A stretch of 48,000 nucleotides of DNA, taken from the NCBI GenBank assembly GCA_029257715.1, contig JARIAT010000032.1, forward strand, positions 1 to 48,000, written 5' to 3'. Numbering within the stretch: position 1 is the stretch's first letter; each line of letters begins with the position of its first letter. This document shows positions 40,615 to 48,000 of the stretch, piece by piece. The position numbers and the translations under genes are program-made. Under the pieces are notes generated by a model. The model did not search any database. It was not told where the DNA came from and saw only the letters and a program-made list of their open reading frames with translations. This DNA is from Faecousia sp. Its GTDB lineage: Bacteria > Bacillota > Clostridia > Oscillospirales > Oscillospiraceae.

Positions 40615-41991
40615 ATGAATTCTGTATTTAACAAAACAATTTCTCTGTTTGTGCTCCTCTGCCTGACAGTCACGGGTCTGCTCGGCTGTCAGCAGAATTC
40701 GGAGCAAACAGAATCTTCCCCGACTACTTTGGAAACGGCTGCCCCCAGTGGGCAGCCCATTTCCGATTCTATGGACTATGCCGGTTCTTTACAGCTGGAT
40801 TTCAGCTCTGAAACCGCCAAGCAGGAGGTCACCGTCAAGACTTTCGTTGATGGCGACACCAGCCATTTTGCGGTTCCCGAATCGGTCAATCCAGAGGGTG
40901 TCCTGAAAGCCAGATTTCTGGCGGTAAATACCCCGGAATCCACCGGAAAGGTCGAGGAATACGGCAAAGCCGCATCTGACTTTACACGCGAGAAGCTCTC
41001 TTCCGCGCAGTCCATCGTCATTGAATCAGAGACTCCCAGCTGGGAGCTTGACTCCACCGGAGGGCGCTATCTCGTCTGGGTCTGGTATCGAACCGACGAA
41101 ACGGAAGAATATCGGAATCTCAACATTGAGCTGCTGCAAAACGGGCTTGCCATCGCAAATTCCACCGCAAATAACCGCTATGGAACCACCGCTATGGCTG
41201 CGCTTAATGACGCAAAGGAACATAAACGCAACATTTATTCCGGTGAAAAAGATCCCTCTTTCTATTATGGGGAGGCTCTGGAGCTGACGATGAAAGAGCT
41301 TCGGCTCCATGTTGCGGATTACGAAGGCATGAAGGTCGCATTCACCGGTATCGTCACCATGAATAGCAGCAACAGTGTCTATGTCGAATCCTATGACCCG
41401 GAACTGGATCTTTATTTCGGAATAACCGTGTATTACGGATTCAATCTGCCTGGTGCAGGTCTTGAGATCCTATCGGTTGGCAATGAGGTTCGCATCGTCG
41501 GTACCGTACAATATTACGAGCCTGCCAACGCCTATCAGATCTCCGGCCTCAACTACCGGATGATGAATCCCGACGACCCCGGCAATATCCAAAAAATCAG
41601 CGATGGGCATTCTGGGGCATTTGTCCCGACTGATGCCGATACCTTTGTAAACGGAACGGTAACGCTGGAAACCGCTGATGGTCTTGAAACCTATCCCTAC
41701 GCCGCTCTGGCTGTAAACAGCTCCATTGAAATGACCGGACTTCAGGTTCAGACGGTGTATACAAACACAGACCACGAAAGTGCCTCCTGCGGTGCTATGA
41801 CACTCACCTGTGAGGCTGACGGTCTTCCCGTTACGGTGCGTACTGCTGTTCTGACGGACAGTCACGGCGATCTGATGACCGAGGATCAGCTTCTTCATCA
41901 AACCATTGATGTCAGAGGAATTATCGAATCTTCTGAAGACGGCTATCAGATTAAAGTTTTCTCCGCAGACGCCATCACAATCCATGATTAA
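40615..41991 (+). CDS. Staphylococcal-nuclease-like lipoprotein with C-terminal OB-like domains
   Basis: This 458-residue protein has a signal peptide with lipobox LLGC (Cys25), so it is anchored outside the membrane. Residues 70-210 form a thermonuclease domain. VDGDT (79-82), Arg100, TPE (106-108) and Arg151 match the SNase catalytic residues D19/D21, R35, T41-E43 and R87; the Ca ligand D40 is Asn105. Residues 230-320 and 340-455 look like two beta-rich OB-like domains (MKVAFTGIVTM...VRIVGTVQYYE; EMTGLQVQTVYT...IDVRGIIESSEDG). The likely role is cutting extracellular DNA or RNA. The gene starts 12 bases after the binding-protein gene, in the same operon. Confidence 0.87.
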   Translation: MNSVFNKTISLFVLLCLTVTGLLGCQQNSEQTESSPTTLETAAPSGQPISDSMDYAGSLQLDFSSETAKQEVTVKTFVDGDTSHFAVPESVNPEGVLKARFLAVNTPESTGKVEEYGKAASDFTREKLSSAQSIVIESETPSWELDSTGGRYLVWVWYRTDETEEYRNLNIELLQNGLAIANSTANNRYGTTAMAALNDAKEHKRNIYSGEKDPSFYYGEALELTMKELRLHVADYEGMKVAFTGIVTMNSSNSVYVESYDPELDLYFGITVYYGFNLPGAGLEILSVGNEVRIVGTVQYYEPANAYQISGLNYRMMNPDDPGNIQKISDGHSGAFVPTDADTFVNGTVTLETADGLETYPYAALAVNSSIEMTGLQVQTVYTNTDHESASCGAMTLTCEADGLPVTVRTAVLTDSHGDLMTEDQLLHQTIDVRGIIESSEDGYQIKVFSADAITIHD

Positions 41992-42002
41992 AGGAGCCAA
42001 AC

Positions 42003-43355
42003 ATGAAAAAGTTAGTTTCTTGTTTTACCATTTTCGCACTGTCCCTGTCCGTACTTGCAGGCTGTGCTTCTAACCCCGCTGAAACCACAGAGTCCACCAA
42101 TGCTGCCACCGAAGCCTCTGCTTCCGCTGAGCTGGCCTCCGCAAGAGAGTACCTGTACACCATGTACCGCAATGTCCCCGAGGTCACTCCCGCCGACTAT
42201 ACCGTTGTCAGCTCCATCGCCATCGGCACCGAGTCCTACGATATCGAATGGACTTCTGATTCCGAGACAGTCAAGTTTGTCCGCGGTGATGACAAGATGG
42301 TCACTGTCGATGTCGATGAGCAGAACCCGGAAGAGGTCTCTTACAAACTGACTGCAACCCTGACCGACGCTGCCGGCAATCAAGAGTCCGTGTCCTTCGC
42401 TCACCGTGTTCCTGCCGCCATCATTCTGGATGCAGGTATGAGCTATGAAGAGATCGTCACCGCCGCTTATGGCCTTGAGGCAGGCCTTGCAATGCCTGAA
42501 GCTCAGAGACTCTACGGTACCATCGTCTCCATCGACAATGCGTACAACGAAAAGTATGACAACATCACTGTCACCATCCAGATCGGTGACATGGCCGATC
42601 AGCTGATCCAGTGCTTCCGCATGAGCGGTGAAGGCGTTGCAGAGCTGGCCGTTGGCGATGACATCACCGTCGAGGGTATTCTCAAGAATTATGAAGGCAC
42701 CATCGAATTCGACGCCGGCTGCACCTTCCTCGGAAAGGGCGAGCACATCGACCAGTCCGCTATTGTGGATGCCGCATACGCACTGGAAGAAGGTCTGAGC
42801 ATGAATGCTCCCACTGCTCTGAGCGGTGTCGTTACCGAGGCTGAAGAATACAGCGAAAAGTACGGCAACATCACCGTTACTATCGTTGTGGACGGTCTGG
42901 AGGACAAGCCCATTGTCTGCTTCCGCCTGACCGGTGAGGGTGCCGACAAGATCGCTGTGGGTGATACCATTACCGTTGCTGGTACTATCAAGAATTATAA
43001 GGGCACTATCGAATTTGATGCAGGCTGTGTTTTTATTCCCAATGATCTGCGCAAGGACGCAAAAACTGCCATGGCTGCTTACGGTCTGGAGTCCGGCATC
43101 GCTATGAACGCCCCCGTGACCATGACCGGTACGATTACAAGCGTGGACACCGAATATGCCGAGAAGTACAACAATATCACCGTTACCATTCAGGTCGGCG
43201 GTTTGGACGCTTATAAGATCCAGTGCTTCCGCCTGACCGGTGAAGGCGTTGCGGATCTGGCTGTCGGCGACACCATTACCGTCAATGGCACCCTCAAAAA
43301 CTATGAAGGCACCATCGAGTTCGATGCCGGCTGCACACTGATTGCGGTCAAGTAA
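42003..43355 (+). CDS. Lipoprotein with an Ig-like domain and three tandem OB-like repeats
   Basis: This 450-residue protein has a lipobox LAGC (Cys21). Residues 55-137 resemble a bacterial Ig-like domain (YDIEWTSDSETVKFVRGDDK). Three repeats of about 90 residues follow (153-243, 256-345, 357-447). Each has AAYxLExGxxM, EKYxNITVTI, a CFR(M/L)(S/T)GEG turn, a VGDxITV strand and a KNYxGTIEFDAGC ending. The alternating strands fit an OB fold, the common nucleic-acid or oligosaccharide-binding barrel. No catalytic motif is visible. It is the last gene of the operon, 11 bases after the nuclease gene. A binding or scaffold role at the surface is inferred. Confidence 0.8.
   Translation: MKKLVSCFTIFALSLSVLAGCASNPAETTESTNAATEASASAELASAREYLYTMYRNVPEVTPADYTVVSSIAIGTESYDIEWTSDSETVKFVRGDDKMVTVDVDEQNPEEVSYKLTATLTDAAGNQESVSFAHRVPAAIILDAGMSYEEIVTAAYGLEAGLAMPEAQRLYGTIVSIDNAYNEKYDNITVTIQIGDMADQLIQCFRMSGEGVAELAVGDDITVEGILKNYEGTIEFDAGCTFLGKGEHIDQSAIVDAAYALEEGLSMNAPTALSGVVTEAEEYSEKYGNITVTIVVDGLEDKPIVCFRLTGEGADKIAVGDTITVAGTIKNYKGTIEFDAGCVFIPNDLRKDAKTAMAAYGLESGIAMNAPVTMTGTITSVDTEYAEKYNNITVTIQVGGLDAYKIQCFRLTGEGVADLAVGDTITVNGTLKNYEGTIEFDAGCTLIAVK
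42459..43343 (+). repeat. Three tandem intragenic repeats (about 300-310 bp period)
   Basis: The units are 42459-42731, 42768-43037 and 43071-43343. They are similar at the DNA level in segments such as ATCACCGTTAC and GGCACCATCGA, and very similar in protein, so they arose by duplication inside the gene. Confidence 0.85.
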
Positions 43356-43387
43356 TCTGTGCAAGCGGATCCACTTCCATAAAACTG

Positions 43388-43419
43388 CGGGGCTGCGCAT
43401 ATGCGCAGCCCCGTTTTTC
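43388..43419 (+). terminator. Terminator of the ABC-nuclease operon
   Basis: The perfect stem CGGGGCTGCGCAT/ATGCGCAGCCCCG is followed by TTTTTC. Confidence 0.93.
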
Positions 43420-43492
43420 TTCATTCTCTTAAGCTCTGTGCCGCCGCTTTTCGGATTTTCGATCCACCGTGATCCCATTTCCCTTATGATTG

Positions 43493-43537
43493 CAAAAAAT
43501 GCCACGGCAGACCATTGGAAAGGCTGTCGTGGCATTT
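43493..43537 (-). terminator. Terminator of the dNTPase-DHH-DHH-surE operon
   Basis: On the minus strand, AATGCCACGACAG pairs with CTGCCGTGGCATT (one mismatch), followed by TTTTTG. Confidence 0.8.
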
Positions 43538-43549
43538 CTCATTACGTAA

Positions 43550-44272
43550 TCAGGGATTTACCCCAGAAAGGCTTTCAAATACAGAAAGATTGGTCCGCTC
43601 CAGTGTCAGCGGTGTGATGGAGATGTAATCATGCAGGGTCGCATCGGTGTCGATGGAATAATCATGATGATCGACATAGATGCTGCCGCCCACAGGCCGA
43701 TACATATCATCTCCAATCGGATGGAACTGATCGGAAAAATACGGTCCGCCCTGCCGTGTCACACGAATTCCATTGACCTTCAAGGGAATATTGATGTTAT
43801 AAAGGCAGTGCTTCTCCAGCATCTGATGCTCCCGCAGAAAGCCATAGACCTCATCGAGATGAGCAATGGCCGACGCAAAGCTCGTAGGCTCTGTGGAAAA
43901 TGCAATGGCCTTTGTGCCGAGATATGCGGCCTCTACCACTGCGCTGACCGTTCCGGAATAAATGATATCCCGTCCGATATTCAGCCCCCGATTGATTCCC
44001 GAAAGCACCAGATCATACTTCTCTCCCCTGCCGAGAATCGCATAGCGCACGCAGTCCGCCGGAGAGGAATCCACCGTATAAGCCGGAATTCCGGGAAGGA
44101 AGTCCACCTCTTTCACTTCAAAGGGCTTGTGGATCTCAATGGAGTGACTCTTGGCGCTCTGCTCCACCTTGGGTGCAAACACCGTCACTTCTCCCAGCTT
44201 TTGTGCCCAGCTCGCCAGTGCCTTCAGGCCTTCGCCGTGAATGCCGTCGTCATTGGTGATTAAAATTCTCAT
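43550..44272 (-). CDS. surE: 5'/3'-nucleotidase SurE
   Basis: This is a 240-residue metal-dependent nucleotidase/exopolyphosphatase that dephosphorylates nucleoside monophosphates. The signature is complete: ILITNDDGIHGEGL (metal-binding ND-D), SPADCVRYA, LSGINRGLNIGRDIIYSGTV and the ITPL near the end. The ATG at 44272 overlaps the stop of the upstream DHH gene as ATGA, so the pair is translationally coupled; an in-frame TTG two codons earlier is less likely. It is the last gene of its operon. Confidence 0.95.
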   Translation of the reverse strand: MRILITNDDGIHGEGLKALASWAQKLGEVTVFAPKVEQSAKSHSIEIHKPFEVKEVDFLPGIPAYTVDSSPADCVRYAILGRGEKYDLVLSGINRGLNIGRDIIYSGTVSAVVEAAYLGTKAIAFSTEPTSFASAIAHLDEVYGFLREHQMLEKHCLYNINIPLKVNGIRVTRQGGPYFSDQFHPIGDDMYRPVGGSIYVDHHDYSIDTDATLHDYISITPLTLERTNLSVFESLSGVNP

Positions 44273-45249
44273 AGCCAACCCTCATTACTCTCTTTATATT
44301 GTTTCATCATCTGGTCCGCTTTGGATACCAGTTCTCTTGCTTCATCCCAGCTGTATACTGTGGCACCGCTGGCACAGGCATGGCCGCCGCCGTGATATTG
44401 CTCTGCCAAAGAATTGATGTGCATAAAACGGGATCTCAGACGCACCCGGATATTTTCATCCGTCTCGATAAATGCCAGCCAGCAGAGACTGCCCCGAATA
44501 GAATCCATCACAGAAACACAATTGCTTGCCTTCTCAATGGTGAGATGGAACTTTTCCTGTATTTCCCTGTCCACAAACAGGTATGCCACGCCGTTTTCAC
44601 TGATCTGCATTCTTTCATAAAGCGCCGCCTTAAATTTCAGTGCTTCAAACTCGTCGAGATAGAGATTGGCAAACAGCGTCTGCGTATCAATCCCCTGATC
44701 CAGCAGAATGCCCGCTGCGCGCATGGTGTCTCCGGTGACTTCGCTGTAACGGAATCGGCCGGTGTCGGTTACCATGCCTGTATAAAGGCATCTGGCTGCC
44801 TCTGGGGTCAGCTTCAGCTGATCTTTGAATGCAGCATAAAAATCTACAACCATCTCGCATGCGGATGCTTTCTCCGGCTCTACCCAGGAAATTGTCCCAT
44901 ACGGTGCAATGTCGATATGATGGTCAATCTTAATGATTTCCTTGCACAGTTGAAATTTTTTACTTGAAATGCGGTCTGTACCGGCCGTATCCAAAACAAT
45001 TGCCAGAGCATCTTCACACATCTGATCTGTTACATGGTCCTCATCCGGGCCGAGAAAGCGCAGATATTCCGAAGGAGTGTCCTCGTCTGCGATGTATATT
45101 TCCTTCTCAGGAAAACTGGCTTGGAGAATTCCCTTCAAGCCTTTTGTGGCTCCGACACAGTCGCCGTCATTGCGGATATGGCGGAACAATACAATTCGGT
45201 GATATTGCTTGATTTTTTCTAGAATTTGAAGAAGAATATCCTGTCTCAT
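44269..45249 (-). CDS. DHH/DHHA1 phosphoesterase, NrnA-like (first paralogue)
   Basis: This 326-residue protein has the DHH domain (motif I HIRNDGDCVGA, motif II VLDTAGTDR, motif III IKIDHHIDI) and the DHHA1 domain ending in HGGGHACASGATV. NrnA-type enzymes degrade short oligonucleotides and 3'-phosphoadenosine 5'-phosphate; relatives cleave c-di-AMP-derived pApA. Motif I has N-D-G-D instead of the usual P-D-G-D. It shares TAATG and ATGA overlaps with its neighbours, so three genes are tightly coupled. Confidence 0.9.
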   Translation of the reverse strand: MRQDILLQILEKIKQYHRIVLFRHIRNDGDCVGATKGLKGILQASFPEKEIYIADEDTPSEYLRFLGPDEDHVTDQMCEDALAIVLDTAGTDRISSKKFQLCKEIIKIDHHIDIAPYGTISWVEPEKASACEMVVDFYAAFKDQLKLTPEAARCLYTGMVTDTGRFRYSEVTGDTMRAAGILLDQGIDTQTLFANLYLDEFEALKFKAALYERMQISENGVAYLFVDREIQEKFHLTIEKASNCVSVMDSIRGSLCWLAFIETDENIRVRLRSRFMHINSLAEQYHGGGHACASGATVYSWDEARELVSKADQMMKQYKESNEGWL

Positions 45250-46190
45250 TACTTTTCTCCTGTCATCATAAGGTCAAGATCGTGCAGCATTGCCATGGCC
45301 GTTGCACGATCCGGTACAGTCGCACCGCTCGCTTTGGCGTGACCGCCGCCGCCATATTTAACGGCAATGGGGTTAATGTTGTACCGACTGGAGCGCAGCT
45401 CGCACTGAATGCCTCCCGAAGCTTCGGTGAAGTTTACCCATATATCAACACCACGGATATCCGCCATGGTATTGACCATTCCGCGGGATACGCTGAATGT
45501 ATCCATTCCCAGAGCTTCGACCTCTTCCTGAGTTGTGTAAATATACGCAACACGGTTGGCCGTAAACTGAATTTTCAATAAGAACTGCGCCCGGATCTTC
45601 ATCCGGTCAAAATCCTCCACATAGAGATCGTGGTAGATTTCATTGAGATCCAGTTTCTGCTCCATCAACAGCGCAGCATTTTCAAAGGTACGGCTGGTTG
45701 TCGCATCATAACGGAAGCGTCCGGAATCCGTAACCATACCGGTATAGAGCGATTTTGCCGCCAAAGGATTCAGCCGCAGCCCACATGCTCTGGCAAAACT
45801 GGTAATCAAGCCGCAGCAGCTCTCGTAACTGGTATCCACAACTTCCATATCCGTAAAGGTTTCAACATAAATATGGTGATCCATGCGAATTGTTTTCTGG
45901 GCGAGTGAATAGCGCTCATCCGACACAAGATGTCTGGCTGAGAGGTCCAGAATAAACGCCAGTGCACCTTCATATGCGCTGTCGGGGATCTCATCCATAA
46001 CGGAGTCTTCCATAAACCCATAGCGTCCTGCGGCATCACCGACCATATAGACTTCTTTTTCGGGGAAGTTCTCCAAAATAATATGTTTCAGTCCAATCTG
46101 GCTGCCCATGGCATCTCCATCGGGACATTTATGGCGATGGATGATAATACGGTCATATTTTTTAATTTCGTTTAATACAGCTTCAAACAT
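45249..46190 (-). CDS. DHH/DHHA1 phosphoesterase, NrnA-like (second paralogue)
   Basis: This 313-residue protein has canonical DHH motifs (HRHKCPDGDAMGS, FILDLSARH, IRMDHHIYV) and the DHHA1 ending GGGGHAKASGATV. It is clearly homologous along its length to the next gene in the operon, so the pair is an old tandem duplication. The expected activity is nanoRNase or pAp phosphatase. The start follows GAGG, and the stop overlaps the next start by one base. Confidence 0.92.
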   Translation of the reverse strand: MFEAVLNEIKKYDRIIIHRHKCPDGDAMGSQIGLKHIILENFPEKEVYMVGDAAGRYGFMEDSVMDEIPDSAYEGALAFILDLSARHLVSDERYSLAQKTIRMDHHIYVETFTDMEVVDTSYESCCGLITSFARACGLRLNPLAAKSLYTGMVTDSGRFRYDATTSRTFENAALLMEQKLDLNEIYHDLYVEDFDRMKIRAQFLLKIQFTANRVAYIYTTQEEVEALGMDTFSVSRGMVNTMADIRGVDIWVNFTEASGGIQCELRSSRYNINPIAVKYGGGGHAKASGATVPDRATAMAMLHDLDLMMTGEK

Positions 46191-46201
46191 GATTTGCTAC
46201 C

Positions 46202-47431
46202 TCACTGTTTTTGAGAATCGGGTGAAAATGGTCCATCAAAATACCCCAGATATTCGACCTGATAGGGACTATCCGGGAAAAGGAAATGATGGAGCTCAAC
46301 AAAATAGTTATCGGTCATACTGGCAATATAATCTACCACCAAATCATTCGCCTCGGAGTGCTCATACGGAATATTTCGGTGATAGTGCGTCTGATTGACA
46401 TATTGAATGTGATGTGTAAAGATGGGAGACTTGGAATTATGAGTTCTAAGGTCATCCAGCAGCTGTCCATATATCTCACGCATCATGGGTTTAATCGTTG
46501 AATCAAGTTTTGCGCAGCTTGCTGCATTGCCGTAAATTTTGGAATAGTTCTCCCGTTTGGCCGTAATCATCGCATCGAAATGATCCTGATCCATGCGGAT
46601 ATACGGTTTGCCGTAGCTGTTTTCAATAATATTTACAACAAGGTTGTTGATAATCTCGGCATTGATTGAACCAATCCCCGTGGGCGTGAATGCTTCCTCC
46701 TCCACAATGTTTACCCGAGCCGCATCCTGCCGATCTTTTCCAAGATAGGCTATAATATCCGAAACCCGAACCACTGCCGCCTCCAGTGTCGAAGGTAGAA
46801 TTTGATTTGCATATTTGATGTCGGTATAACATTTCTCCATCCGCAAATCGAATTCCTCAAAGCTCTCAATCGGCCTCGGTTCATAAGTCTCCAACTGAAT
46901 TTCCCCATTATGGGTTGCGATACCATCAAGTACCTGAAGGCTGATATTCAGCGGATAAATCTGGTCAAGCACTCGCACTGAATGAATATTATGCCGAAAA
47001 TATCGCCCTGTATATTCATGGTAAAGATCATTCAGATAATGCTCTCCGGTATGAGCAAAAGGAGGATGACCAATGTCGTGGCCCAAAGAAATCGCTTCAA
47101 TCAGATCTTCATTGAGATGCAGCGCTCTGCCAATTGTTCTGGCAATGCGCGACACCAGCTGTACATGCAGACTTCGGCGTGTAATATCGTCATTTCGCAT
47201 CAGAGAAAACACCTGAGTTTTATCCGAATAGCGATTGTAATATGGACAATGCATGATTTTGTCGATATCATGGGCAAATGTGGGCCGCCAAATGCTGGAG
47301 GCATCAGAAGGTGTTTCCGTTCTTCGAATCACCTTTTCATTGTGAAAAGCAAGATCACAAAATGAACTGTTTTTTCTGTCGTCCATCATTCTTTGCGTCA
47401 TTGTATCGGATAATTCTTCCATATTCAGCAT
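46202..47431 (-). CDS. dNTP triphosphohydrolase (dGTPase family, HD domain)
   Basis: This 409-residue HD-superfamily enzyme hydrolyses dNTPs to deoxynucleosides and triphosphate. Metal ligands lie in RSLHVQLVSRIAR (His), LGHDIGHPPFAHTGE (HD) and VVRVSDIIAYLGKD (Asp). QVLDGIATHNGE is typical of the family. It is first in the operon, 11 bases before the DHH gene. Start at the ATG at 47431 behind AGGAGG; a TTG two codons upstream is less likely. The subtype (dGTP-specific or general) is not clear. Confidence 0.92.
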   Translation of the reverse strand: MLNMEELSDTMTQRMMDDRKNSSFCDLAFHNEKVIRRTETPSDASSIWRPTFAHDIDKIMHCPYYNRYSDKTQVFSLMRNDDITRRSLHVQLVSRIARTIGRALHLNEDLIEAISLGHDIGHPPFAHTGEHYLNDLYHEYTGRYFRHNIHSVRVLDQIYPLNISLQVLDGIATHNGEIQLETYEPRPIESFEEFDLRMEKCYTDIKYANQILPSTLEAAVVRVSDIIAYLGKDRQDAARVNIVEEEAFTPTGIGSINAEIINNLVVNIIENSYGKPYIRMDQDHFDAMITAKRENYSKIYGNAASCAKLDSTIKPMMREIYGQLLDDLRTHNSKSPIFTHHIQYVNQTHYHRNIPYEHSEANDLVVDYIASMTDNYFVELHHFLFPDSPYQVEYLGYFDGPFSPDSQKQ

Positions 47432-47493
47432 ATGCAACCTCCTTTAAATCAATATAAATTATGAGTTCCCTACAGTCTTTTGTTTGACGGGTT

Positions 47494-47522
47494 ATTATAC
47501 TATATTTTCTCTATGATTTCAA
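47494..47522 (-). promoter_or_regulatory. Promoter of the dNTPase operon
   Basis: On the minus strand, TTGAAA (47522-47517), a 17-base spacer and TATAAT (47499-47494). Confidence 0.75.
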
Positions 47523-47581
47523 ATGTTTTCTTCCATTAAAGTATTGTCCTGTAAGACCTTGCGGTTTGATTGTGCTCACAT

Positions 47582-47616
47582 AAAAAAAGAACTCAGACGA
47601 TACGTCTGAGTTCTTT
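47582..47616 (-). terminator. Terminator of the rRNA operon
   Basis: On the minus strand, AAAGAACTCAGACG, TAT, CGTCTGAGTTCTTT and a run of seven Ts end the transcript that carries the 5S gene. Confidence 0.92.
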
Positions 47617-47618
47617 GT

Positions 47619-47733
47619 GTTGGCATTACCTATTTTCACGGCCCGTCACCAGGCAACTATCGTCGGCGCTAACGAGCTTAACTTCTGTGTTCGGGATGGG
47701 AACAGGTGGACCCTCGCAGCAATCAATACCAAC
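47619..47733 (-). rRNA. rrf: 5S ribosomal RNA
   Basis: On the minus strand the core CCACCTGTTCCCATCCCGAA, then CACAGAAGTTAAGC and GCCGACGATAGTTGC, is the conserved 5S sequence. Helix I is closed by GTTGGTATT with AATGCCAAC (one G-U pair), giving about 115 nt. Confidence 0.93.
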
Positions 47734-47797
47734 TCTATTAAATGGCTCTTCACCATCTCTTTATTTCTTTACAGCTTCCGCTGTCTTTCGCTTCTTT

Positions 47798-47872
47798 TGG
47801 TGACCCGTACCGGATTCGAACCGATGTTAACGGCGTGAGAGGCCGCTGTCTTAACCACTTGACCAACGGGCC
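47798..47872 (-). tRNA. trnE: tRNA-Glu (CTC)
   Basis: The 75-nt cloverleaf on the minus strand has acceptor GGCCCGT/ACGGGTC, D arm GTCAAGTGGTTAAGAC, anticodon loop CTCTCAC (anticodon CTC), TTCGAAT in the T loop and an encoded CCA end. Confidence 0.93.
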
Positions 47873-47874
47873 AT

Positions 47875-47950
47875 TGGTGCGCCTTCAGGGACTCGAACCC
47901 GGGACCCACTGATTAAGAGTCAGTTGCTCTACCAACTGAGCTAAAGGCGC
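47875..47950 (-). tRNA. trnK: tRNA-Lys (CTT)
   Basis: The 76-nt cloverleaf on the minus strand has acceptor GCGCCTT/AAGGCGC, D loop AGCTCAGTTGGTAGAGC, anticodon loop CTCTTAA (anticodon CTT), T loop TTCGAGT and an encoded CCA end. It lies two bases upstream of tRNA-Glu. Confidence 0.94.
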
Positions 47951-48000
47951 ATGTCCGATGCAGTTCATCCTGCACCTTCAAAACTGAACATCAAATCTCT
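47951..48000 (-). other. rRNA operon spacer at the window edge
   Basis: On the minus strand, GATGTTCAGTTTTGAAGGTGC resembles the spacer that follows 23S in Firmicute rRNA operons, so the 23S gene probably lies just outside the window. Confidence 0.5.

Noticed and set aside
42459..43343. CRISPR-like or DNA satellite repeat
   Set aside because: The repeat units are about 300 bp, keep the reading frame and encode protein repeats; there are no spacers.

Overview
The window looks like chromosomal DNA of an anaerobic, probably gut-dwelling member of the Clostridia, most likely Oscillospiraceae/Ruminococcaceae-like. This is inferred from gene content: pyruvate phosphate dikinase, a DarA-type c-di-AMP receptor, a class I tetrahydrofolate (THF) riboswitch in front of an ECF folate S component, CUT1 sugar ABC systems, TraX and DUF3783 proteins, and consensus sigma-A promoters with strong AGGAGG sites. 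I see no prophage, CRISPR array or origin. The only mobile DNA is a truncated IS3-type remnant near 27.7 kb.

Layout. 0-5.3 kb: a Na+ symporter, a HAD phosphatase, a radical SAM/SPASM protein and a RACo/AcsV-type corrinoid-protein activator. 5.4-13.7 kb: a probable sialic-acid region with a CUT1 ABC transporter lacking its own ATPase, an SGNH esterase, a DUF624 membrane protein, an AGE-type epimerase, an RpiR/SIS regulator and a NanA-type lyase. 13.9-20.5 kb: a one-carbon island with MetF, an AcsD-like small subunit of the corrinoid iron-sulfur protein (CFeSP), a fusion of the CFeSP large subunit (AcsC) to the methyl-THF methyltransferase (AcsE), a DUF2461 protein, and a folate transporter under a THF riboswitch. 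No carbon monoxide dehydrogenase/acetyl-CoA synthase catalytic subunit is present here. 20.6-24.7 kb: ruvC-ruvA-ruvB, a zinc-ribbon protein with a consensus promoter and long leader, a phosphopantetheinyl transferase and a TatD nuclease. 25-27.6 kb: PPDK. 27.7-34 kb: IS3 remnant, an XRE/DUF3169 pair with an operator-like palindrome, DarA, TraX, DUF3783, an aldehyde dehydrogenase and aminopeptidase C.

34.2-47.4 kb is the most interesting stretch. A PHP-domain phosphoesterase and an RDD membrane protein precede an operon encoding a complete CUT1 ABC importer (ATPase, two permeases, binding lipoprotein), then a staphylococcal-nuclease-like lipoprotein and a lipoprotein with an Ig-like domain and three tandem OB-like repeats. 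Converging on it from the other strand is an operon of a dNTP triphosphohydrolase, two DHH/DHHA1 (NrnA-like) phosphoesterases and the nucleotidase SurE. I infer a surface system that cuts and captures extracellular nucleic acid and imports products, next to enzymes able to finish degradation inside the cell. That function is inferred from domains and neighbourhood and is not shown directly.

The right edge holds the distal part of an rRNA operon on the minus strand: tRNA-Lys(CTT), tRNA-Glu(CTC), 5S rRNA and a terminator. The 23S gene would lie beyond the window.
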